Source: Diphasiastrum complanatum (Eukaryota; Streptophyta; Lycopodiopsida; Lycopodiales; Lycopodiaceae). Taken from it: 64,000 bases of DNA. Below the pieces are notes generated by a model. The model was given only the letters and a program-made list of their open reading frames with translations. It was not told the origin of the DNA and did no database searches. Below are positions 56,626 to 64,000 of this stretch, one piece after another. The stretch is taken from contig CM055109.1 in NCBI GenBank assembly GCA_029204225.1, forward strand, positions 21,198,349 to 21,262,348, in the 5' to 3' direction. Each line of letters starts with the position of its first letter. Within the stretch, counting starts at the first letter, position 1. Made by a program: the position numbers and the translations under genes.

Positions 56626-57526
56626 TCTTCTTCATCTTCTTCTTCCAAGATTGTGGGAAGTCTTTTGATGCTTTTATCACCTACATGGTCTTCATCTTCA
56701 TACCTATGCGTCTAATCAAAGATTACATCTTTGCTTATGTGAATCTTGTATATTACAAGATCAAAACACATGTACGCCGTCGTCCTCTCATCATAACCGA
56801 CAAAGATACACTTGATTGCTTTGGCATCAAGTTCTCTTCGCTCCTCCTTTGGCACATGTACATAGGCCCTACATCCAATGACACGAAACTTGTTGATTTT
56901 GACTTTATTCCTGTAAATGCTTCTTCAGGAGTTACATTTGGAACCGCAACTGTAGGGCTCCTATTTTGCAAGATCGTTGCAGCACTGCACGCTTCTGACC
57001 AAAGTGAATCGGTTAAGCCTATTTGTTTCATCATGGAGCGTGCACTCTCCATAACAGTCCTATTTTTTCTTTCAGCTACACCATTACTATGTGATGTGTG
57101 TGATTGTGTGAATTGTCTTTTGATGCCATGTTTCTTGCAAAATTCTGCAAAATCATCAGATTTGTATTTGCCCCCTCTATCTAATCTTAGCTCTTTGATG
57201 CGTGCATCCAGTTGGTTCTCTACTAAAGTCTTACACTTCTTGAAGCGAGCAAAAACGTCAGATTTCTTCTTCAGGAAATAAATCCATGTCCTCCCAGAAT
57301 AATCATCTATGAAAGTCATAAAATAATAGGCTTTCCCCATCAACATGGTCTCCATTGGGTTGCATAGGTCGCTGTGAATAAGTTCCAGCAATTTCTTAGC
57401 TCTTGTAGCTCCACCTTTCTTGAATGTCTCCCTGTGATGCTTTGCCATAACACATCCTTCACATATGGTGTGATGATCATCTTGTAGTGCTGGTAATCTT
57501 GTTACCATCTTCAGCTTCGCCATCAA
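56626..57526 (-). pseudogene. Minus-strand copia: integrase part (right piece)
   Basis: A 257-codon frame (56753-57526) with CEGCVMAKHHRETFKKGG, LELIHSDLCNPMETMLMGKA, FMTFIDDYSGRTWIYFLKKK, IKELRLDRGGKYKSDDFAEF and SHSNGVAERKNRTVMESARS, then EEAFTGIKSKSTSFVSLDVG. The first Asp, second Asp and Glu are present, though RLDRGG replaces the usual RSDNGG. It is the first half of the pol gene whose RT/RNase H end is at 49.6-50.9 kb; the young copia separates them. Confidence 0.9.
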
Positions 57527-57549
57527 TCTTAAGCTCCCATAGTTTAAGT

Positions 57550-58145
57550 GACCAAATCACAAGAGAAATGACTAGAAATCTCACAACAGTGTAGAATGCA
57601 AAAGTCTCATCAATCTTCTTAGCAAAATGATGATCCTTTTATGGATCAAGTACATCCATGAGTCTGGTACAGTCCAGCAAATCTTCACACGTGTGAAGAG
57701 TGCCACATCACTCAGATCTATCCATTTGATCCATCCTTGATCCTTATCCAAAAGTTGACCTTCTAGAATATGGCTAAAATCCAAAAAGCTAGTCTCCTAG
57801 ATTATAGGATTATTCCCTGCAAAATAGGATCTAAGAAAAATGGTCAACTCTTATCTTCTAGTACTCTATACACACGTGTGAACATCCACTTGCCATGAGG
57901 GAGCATTTACTCATGCACATGCAAGGAAAAGCTAATTTCTAGGTGACTAGTCAACTTGACTAAAAACTAGTCATATCATGTTCACACTTGACTTGATTGA
58001 TACAAAATCAAAGTAGATATTTACAAATATGGAAAGTACTTTCTTTCACACGTGGGAATAGGCTCCACACGTGTGAAATAAAATCATGAACATTGTACTC
58101 ATGATTGATCTTTATTTACAATAAAAAATGACAAGTGAGAAGTGA
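57550..58145 (-). repeat. Solo LTR relic of the G-box family
   Basis: TTTCACACGTGGGAATAGGC then TCCACACGTGTGAAA (58044-58080) is the complement of the G-box pair in the plus-strand LTRs. CTTCACACGTGTGAAG (57682) and ACACACGTGTGAAC (57869) are further copies. Borders were not found. Confidence 0.5.
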
Positions 58146-58170
58146 CAATTTTCAACATGACACACATGAG

Positions 58171-58455
58171 GTGATCCTAGATTCAGGAGCCACCTCACAC
58201 TTCGTCACATCAAGAAGAATCATGTCTGATTTCAGAAGTGCAAATCCCTCAAGATTCATAGTTCTTGGAGATGGATCTAGACATCAAGTGAATGGTATTG
58301 GTTCACTATGACTCAACACCAATGATAGAGACAAACGACTCGAAGATGTTCTGTTCGTGCCAACCCTGCAGCAAGACTTGCTCTCTGTAGCAAGAATATC
58401 AGATGCAGGGATGCGTGTGACGTTTTCTAACGAGGCATGCAATGTGGTTGAATAG
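58171..58455 (+). pseudogene. Copia protease fragment
   Basis: VILDSGATSHFVTSRRIM holds the protease DSGA. GDGSRHQVNGIGSL, a stop, LEDVLFVPTLQQDLLSVARI and SDAGMRVTF follow. Unrelated in orientation to its left neighbour. It ends abruptly at 58455, where the divergent unit begins. Confidence 0.8.
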
Positions 58456-58870
58456 ACCGGATCTTTTCCCTCAGCAATAGCAACTAAACTCATTTTTAAG
58501 CATTGCTTCATGTTCTGAACAGAAACAAAAATCAAGTTTAAAATATAATGACTAAAAGCTTAAATCTAAAAGTTTAAATAATTTTATATCTAATAACAAT
58601 TATGCTAAGCATGAAACAAACATGATTAAAAATATATTTTATAATTACTCACCAAAGTAGCTAGAGCTTTATGAAAATAGGCGTTGATGGCCTCGTCCTG
58701 ACAAAGTTGGATCTTTATCATAGTCTCGTTCAGAATGAAAATAGAACGAGACTTATTCGTCTCCTCTACAAGTATATTCACAAAACCTTCTTCTTGATTC
58801 TCATCTGGTTGATCAGCAAGCAATCTCTTTTGAACTTTGAATTGCGAGTCTCCTCTGCTAGGCTTCTCAG
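58456..58870 (-). pseudogene. Unrecognised two-exon gene fragment, minus strand
   Basis: Exon A (58870-58653) encodes AEKPSRGDSQFKVQKRLLAD, QEEGFVNILVEETNKSRSIF and EAINAYFHKALATL, with donor gtgagt. Exon B (from 58515) begins NMKQCLKMSLVAIAEGKDP after acceptor ctgttcag, with matching phase 0, and is cut at 58456. Good splice borders and codon usage suggest a real gene fragment. The charged helical character may indicate coiled coil. I do not recognise the family. It diverges from the plus-strand gene at 59708, so it may be the second gene of the same transposon. Confidence 0.5.
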
Positions 58871-59676
58871 CTAAATGAATAAAAAAGTTCCGAAAGCTTT
58901 GTGTTGTTGACCCCTTTGGTGAAATAGTACATGAATTTTTTCTTAATTTTTAACAAGATATCTTGAGGTTTCTCCGAAATTTTAAAAGACCCGAGCACAA
59001 CCTATGCTCAGCATAGGTTAAAGGAGAGGACTGGTGCAGGCACTTATGCTGAGCATAGGTTACCCATGTTGCAAGAAGATGAATACAAATTAAAATATGA
59101 ATGTTTTCTAATGCAAGAATTTATTACCCATGCTAAGCATAGAGCAAAGGTAAAAAATGACAATAATCTTACCGTCAAGAAATTTGGAAGCGAGAACGTA
59201 TGCGAAATCTTATAGAAAGCCGTGACTTGGTCGTAGCGATTGCTCTGGCAGCATGTGGGCTTCTGAATTCGCAAATGAGGTGAGTTATGCTTGGACTATG
59301 GTCCTTATAATAAAAAAAATTTCGAGACCCACATCTCACACCAGTCCTCCAGCTTACTTCGGGACCAAGTTGCCGTGACTCACCTCACCCCACGCCGACC
59401 TCGAGTATTAGCCCGGACAGTCCAAACCTAACCCTAACCCTAACCCTAAGAATGCTGCCAAACAGTATTTAAGCCATGGTAGCCACCGGAAATTTTTATT
59501 AACCAGTTACTTTTTAGGCTTGTTGCTCATTTGCATTTGATTGGTTTTTTTGTGTGCGTCTATTGAGGTTCGCATAGGTTTTTATTTGTTCTATGACCAG
59601 CATAGGTTGCAGTTATGTTTGAGGAGCACATTTAGTGTGGTGTTAACTATTTGAACGGTTCTATGCTTAGCATAAG
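58601..59676. promoter_or_regulatory. Repeated CTATGCT-N-AGCATAG palindromes
   Basis: Copies at 58601-58612, 58999-59019 (21 bp perfect about a central C), 59045-59057, 59129-59142, 59591-59606 (half degenerate) and 59661-59676. They cluster in the gap between two divergent genes. Repeated palindromes in such a place are typical of transposase or transcription-factor binding sites. Confidence 0.65.
59425..59450. repeat. Short telomere-like tract (CCCTAA units)
   Basis: AACCTAACCCTAACCC then TAACCCTAAG gives about four 6-bp units. It also contains the telo-box-like AACCCTAA found in many plant promoters. Six-base units differ from the usual plant 7-base CCCTAAA. Confidence 0.75.
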
Positions 59677-59707
59677 TATGTAGTTAAAAAAAAATTTAAG
59701 GTTACGA

Positions 59708-61398
59708 TGTCAAGTAGTTCTACCTCTTCTATTCCAGTAGTTGTAACTCAATATGTTGCAACAAGTGCAACATCTTCATCTGACATTTCCAATGAAAGCT
59801 TTTTCTAAAAAGCCACTCCTGAATCTGAACATATTTTGGTAAACGATGTGGCATCGTCATCATTTACCCGTTCATCATCTGAAATTCCTCAAGCAAGTAC
59901 TTTTTAAGAAATGATGCTTGTAACTCAGCTTGTATCAAATCTTTCGACCTCGTCCTCCTCTTCAGATACTGACTCGGCACAACTACAACAATTGAATCAT
60001 TGAGTGATGAGTCAAAAGCTTCAATTCACTCAGTTACTGAATCTAGTAAATCAACAGATCCACGTAGGTCTGTTGATTCGCGACGTTCAAGCTTTTCTCA
60101 TGTTCGTAGGAGACCTTCTCAAAGTGATGTTCGTTGTGTTAAATCTAAAAGGGCTATATTCGTTGAAAATTTAGAGCCTTCTGAGGGTCCAGAACATCTT
60201 GGGGTTGGAGCCAGAATTTTCAGTCATGAAATTCCAACACCTTCTCAACCAATTCAAGCACCTACTAGTGTCATAGGTTCAATTTATAGATCAGACTCCA
60301 AACAAAAAAAAAATACAAGAGAGATTTGAGATCCTCACCTGATTTAACGAATTGTCAAAAATAGTTGATTACAAAATCTGAGATTCAAAAGGTACGGAAT
60401 ATTATTTGCTGCTCATCCTGTTGTTTGCAAAAGCTGAGTATCAGATAAATTGAAGAATTAAGATCAAAGTTCTTATTACGAAGTAAGGATGAGAGAAATT
60501 ACTATTTGTGTGCAACAGTGAGGCCGGACAAAAATTCATTTTCGTATTTTTTAAATGCTTTGGAGGTTTGTCACAAAGCTTACAAAACAGTTCACGCAAT
60601 CGGAGACTCACGGCTTCAACGAATGCATACACGACTTCAGAAAGACCCAACATTTACGGGGATCCTTACAAGGTTGAACTGTTTCTCCAGATGCTTTAAA
60701 TGCAACTGCTTGGCTAAAGCATTTCATAGATGTGCATGGAGAAAAATTGTCTAATTTCTTATATTTTCACTTGTCGGATAATTTTACAAAATTAGAAATA
60801 TTTTTGATGTACAAAGGGTTTGCAAAAACAAAAAATGTTCTCTATTTAAGTTACTCATATTTTTTTAAAATTTGGAAAAGAGATTTTGGACTGGTAAAAA
60901 TTCTCGAAAAATCACGAATGACAGTATGCTCCACTTGCGAGTTGTTAAAGTCTGTAAAACAACTTGCAAAGACCAATGACAAGAAAGGTATATATTAATC
61001 AAATTTGTCATTCATTTTAATACTTTCTATTTTGAAAAAATTTATGTTGCAGTCTTTTTGACCAGCATTATGCTGCAGTCTTTTTTAACACCATTATGGT
61101 ATGATCTTTATTTTATTAAATAAGTGAATCATTGTATTTTCAGTGGATGCTACAAAAGCTCTTCAACTGCACAGATATCAACAAACAGTTGAAAGACAAA
61201 AGTTGGCCAAGCATCGAAAGAAATGTTTGGAATGTCCACAAAAATATCTGGGACTTGTTATTGGCATGGATCAGAAGAAAACAATGTTGCCTCATTTTGT
61301 CAGAGTGCCCAAAAATTTGAAGGAACCAGATTTTATTCAAGTTCATCTCGTTGAAACACTTGTGTTTAATGGCACTTTGGAGTCCAAGGTCTTTTTTT
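59708..61398 (+). pseudogene. Broken gene with GMDQKK-type domain, suspected transposase
   Basis: From ATG at 59708 a Ser/Thr-rich N-terminus (MSSSSTSSIPVVVTQYVATS) is broken by stops and shifts; SDESKASIHSVTESSKSTDP then RRSVDSRRSSFSHVRRRPSQ continues to 60329. A conserved part follows in pieces: YLCATVRPDKNSF, then HKAYKTVHAIGDSRLQRMHT, TAWLKHFIDVHGEKL, HLSDNFTKLEIFLMYKGFAK, KIWKRDFGLVKILEKSRMTV, CSTCELLKSVKQ (to 60987), an intron with gtatat and ttttcag borders (60988-61143), and VDATKALQLHRYQQTVERQK, CPQKYLGLVI-GMDQKKTMLP, HFVRVPKNLKEP, VHLVETLVFNG. This matches, from memory, a widespread uncharacterised domain (DUF7869-like) often found in repetitive genes. The usual D before GMDQ is absent. 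It ends at 61398, near a copia LTR. Confidence 0.6.
60480..60987 (+). pseudogene. Conserved mid-region of the GMDQKK gene
   Basis: Two frames share it, one shift near 60680. HKAYKTVHAIGDSRLQRMHT resembles a helix-turn-helix segment. CSTCELLK is a possible metal-binding pair. The donor at 60988 joins exactly to the acceptor at 61143, phase 1. Confidence 0.6.
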
Positions 61399-61404
61399 AA
61401 TATC

Positions 61405-61762
61405 CCAAATGATTATGTACTTGATCCATGATGGATCCATTGTTGAGGAATAATGAGAAACATTGGTTTGTGGAGCAATCTTGTTGTTTTCACTCTCTTT
61501 AGCAACTTCTTTGTGAATGAATGCTCAATATTTCATAAATAAACTTATTCTCTGTTATCAGGCCACTGTATAGTAACAGTACTTCACATGTGTGAAGTCG
61601 TGGGTCATCATTTTTTTATTGTTCTTGCTTGGAATCACTAAAATTGTCAAGTAGAAGCTAGAATTGGAAACTAGTCTTGATGTAGATCAAGATCCCAAGC
61701 TACCAATCACTCTTAGTGATCTTTTGTAGATCAAAATAGATCCTTTTCTCTGAAGTTTGACA
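61405..61762 (+). repeat. Copia LTR relic with primer-binding site
   Basis: It ends TTTGACA before TGGTATCAAAAGC at 61763. CTTCACATGTGTGAAG near 61585 is a G-box-like palindrome of the type found in the other LTRs. The 5' border near 61405 is a guess. The following 300 bp is leader-like. Confidence 0.5.
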
Positions 61763-62089
61763 TGGTATCAAAAGCAAGTCAAAGAGCTTTGATGATGATC
61801 CAAATCTCTTCATTTTGGTAGAAGTATTGGTGCTAGAATCATTTTGAAGTAGGGCGACCTTAACCAATAGTTTACTTGTGAAGTAGAAGTTCAAATAAGA
61901 GTGTAAAGTTCAGATGTACTTATCACATGTGTGAGAGGCTTTTGGAGTTGTACTTTCACCAAACCTAAGTGATTTTTTAATATTTGAACTTCAAACAATT
62001 TGTGAAGAGTGAAACTAGTGATTTGCCTTGTGAAAATCCATTGATAGTTAAAAACTCACAATTCTAGCTTGACTAGTTTTTGGTCATAT
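61763..62089. other. Copia leader-like sequence
   Basis: It follows the primer-binding site and resembles, in words such as TCACATGTGTGAGAGGC, the leaders at 35.4 and 44.3 kb. No coding sequence. Confidence 0.4.
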
Positions 62090-62532
62090 TGTTATGGCCA
62101 TATTCGGTAAGGACTTGGAATAGTCCTAATATGGTAGACCGGCCCTCCAATGTTTGAGATTATTGGTCACACCATGATTTAATTCCATGTCAAGGCCTGT
62201 TTGTGACTAACTACCTTGAGAGGACCCACACACTCAAGGTGGGGGTGAGTTTGTGATCTATAAATAGTTTGTGGCTTATTTATAGTTGACCTGCATGGGA
62301 GTTGCATGGTTTCATGCATAGGACTCTACTCTCTATATAATGAGGTAGGGATTCTCCCGTCGACATATTGGGTTAGGTCACCAGTTTCTCTCTTCTCCTC
62401 TTGCTTCACATGGCATGGCTTGGGGGCTAGATCCAGGTTTGATCTAGGATTGGTTGGGCGGTTTGGCTCCATAGTCTCTCCTATTGTGTTCTCCTATCCT
62501 CATCTTAGGGGTTATCCTTGAAGGTCTTTACA
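62090..62532 (+). repeat. LTR of another retrotransposon family
   Basis: 443 bp, TGTTATGGCC...TCTTTACA, followed by TGGTATCAGAGC (62534-62545). CTATAAATAG near 62258 is a good TATA box. The rest of the element is not seen. Confidence 0.65.
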
Positions 62533-62545
62533 TTGGTATCAGAGC

Positions 62546-63270
62546 ACGACTAAGATGCGGTCTTGGATAAGAGTTCGAGGCTAGCTCTACATGGGATTGG
62601 AAGATCGAAGCACTTGGAGTAACATCCCTGTCAAGAATCAGATATGCAACATCAAGCATTCACCATAAGCAATCACCAAGTAGGGAGGCGGAATAAGAAC
62701 ACGCAATATCACCATCAGAGGAGTTTTAAACTCCAAAAAGACCCTTTAAGAATTCTGCAAGATGTATTTTATATTATTAAAATATTATAACACTAATACT
62801 TTTGACTTGCCATAACTTTTTAATCGTACATCAAAAGTATGTCATCTAACATATCATTGGAAAGCCCTTGTTGAGCGCGCTTTCCAATGCACCAAGCTTC
62901 GCTAAATTCGGACTTACCACTAAAAAGTTATGCCATTTTTAGTGTGTAATCAAAATGTGGACTCAAAAAGTTACGTTACATAGATTTCAAATTTGAGTGT
63001 TTTAATTGGTCCATGTGCAAGAAAAAATTGAGAAAAAATATAAAAAGAATCTTTACAAAGGGTCTTTTTTGGATTTAGAACTCCTCTAATGACTATCACA
63101 CTAACTCATACTGAATGTAAAATGTACATATAAACCCTGAACCCTAATAGAGAGGGAGAACCTAGGAATAGACTACTAGACTATCCTACGGCTAGTTACA
63201 GCTAGTAATAAAGTACATCGTAAACAGTAACTAGGAAGTGTAACAATGAAGTTTATCATTGATTTCTAAC
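62546..63270. other. Leader remnant, then probable 3' LTR of the next element
   Basis: The first part follows a primer-binding site. From an unclear point to 63270 it should be the 3' LTR of the minus-strand copia, since GAGGGAGAGTGTTAGAAATC reads on the minus strand at 63267-63286 as polypurine tract plus LTR start. No left border is proven. Confidence 0.45.
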
Positions 63271-63289
63271 ACTCTCCCTCAATGATAAA

Positions 63290-64000
63290 ATTACATTCTT
63301 CTATTCCTAGTAGAGTACGAAGCTTTTCAAATTTACATCTACCTAATGACTTAGTAAAAATATCTGCCACTTGATCTTCAGATTTATAGAAAACAAGATC
63401 AATGGCTCCATCAAGAATTTTCTCTTAAACAAAATGATAATGTATTTCGATGTGCTTGGTTCGAACATGTAAAACTAGATTTTTGGCAAGGTGAATGCAA
63501 CTTTGATTGTCGCAAGATATAGTAGTCGCATCCACCTGTGGTTGACCTAAATCCACAAGCAATCTTCGTAACCATACCGCTTCTTGTGCAACATTGCTGA
63601 GTGCTCGATATTCAACTTCTGTCGAGGATAAGGCTACTATAGGTTGCTTTCTGCTGCTTCGTGAAACTGCAATTGTACCATAACTGAATGTATGACCACT
63701 GATAGACCTTCTGTCATCTGTATTATCTGCCCAAGCAGCATCTGTATATACTATCAATATTGGTGCTTCAGGCTAATCATTCTTCAAACCAAAATTCAAT
63801 GTCGCTTGAATGTATCTGAGAATACGTTTAGCAGACTTCCAGTGTGTTTGACTAAGATCTTGCATAAATTGACTAACAACAACAACAGCATAAGAAATAT
63901 CAAGTCGTGTGTGTGTCAAATAAATCAAACTACCCACTAGCTGTCTATACAAATAAGCATCCACTTTCTCATATTCATCATATGCAGTAAGCTTCATGTT
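63290..64000 (-). pseudogene. Copia reverse transcriptase end and RNase H (cut by window end)
   Basis: Two frames: [40 protein letters not shown] and HWKSAKRILRYIQATLNF (63773-63997), a stop, then IVYTDAAWADNTDDRRSISG, ALSSTEVEYRALSNVAQEAV, ISCDNQSCIHLAKNLVLH and TKHIEIHYHFV (63425-63757). ADIFTKSLGRCKFEKLRTLL continues after a stop to 63290. A different lineage from the elements at 33, 41 and 56 kb. Only two or three stops, so fairly young. Confidence 0.9.

Noticed and set aside
59425-59450. Chromosome end
   Set aside because: Only about four units, with ordinary sequence on both sides.

Overview
This window is nuclear DNA of a land plant. The reasons are split genes with GT-AG introns, a Trithorax-type SET gene with an extended PHD finger, Ty1/copia retrotransposons primed by initiator tRNA-Met (TGGTATCAGAGC and variants), hAT elements, long CT/GA/CA/TA microsatellites and a UDP-glycosyltransferase relic. 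The species cannot be named from this sequence. Multi-kilobase transposon-filled introns and a transposase-like gene of a kind I associate mainly with non-seed plants and invertebrates would fit a fern, lycophyte or early-diverging seed plant, but that is inference.

Region 1 (about 1-23.3 kb, + strand): the 3' part of one host gene, a SET-domain histone methyltransferase. Seven exons (1187-1282, 9819-9992, 10109-10288, 21846-21956, 22175-22357, 22868-22912, 23093-23227) join in phase 0 throughout and encode the end of an ePHD finger, a linker, and SET plus post-SET. Two introns are huge (8.5 and 11.6 kb) because transposons sit in them. Intron 1 holds a hAT-type MITE (1940-2281), a deleted copia element (2775-5645) nested inside the LTR of an older copia, a solo LTR and a tRNA-like SINE head. 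The third intron holds two LINE-like C-terminal fragments, two hAT MITEs (13381-13814, 14007-14600) and a 5.1-kb hAT transposon (14693-19788) with perfect 8-bp target duplications. Its six-exon transposase is nearly intact and lies antisense to the host gene.

Region 2 (23.3-34.4 kb): gene-poor DNA with copia relics, a 155-bp GA tract, a UDP-glycosyltransferase pseudogene (29680-30004, minus), a 1.3-kb cluster of compound microsatellites and a GTCGGA-rich tract.

Region 3 (34.4-58.5 kb): a copia graveyard with two young, structurally complete but non-autonomous insertions. One is 34413-39088 (TSD ATTAA) and the other 50922-56625 (TSD TCTTC). In both, the reverse-transcriptase core is missing or replaced. 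The second sits inside the pol gene of an older minus-strand copia. Several LTRs share a module of two G-box palindromes around GGAGCC. Between them lie Helitron-like 3' ends (hairpin, then CTAG, then T) at 44.9 and 47.4 kb, preceded by unrelated minisatellites.

Region 4 (58.5-64 kb): a divergent two-gene unit. One arm is an unrecognised two-exon minus-strand fragment. The other is a plus-strand broken gene with a GMDQKK-type domain that I suspect is a transposase. They are separated by a control-like region with repeated CTATGCT-N-AGCATAG palindromes and a short telomere-like CCCTAA tract. Copia LTRs and a minus-strand copia RT/RNase H end the window. The hAT element with its MITE relatives and this divergent unit are the best candidates for under-described systems.
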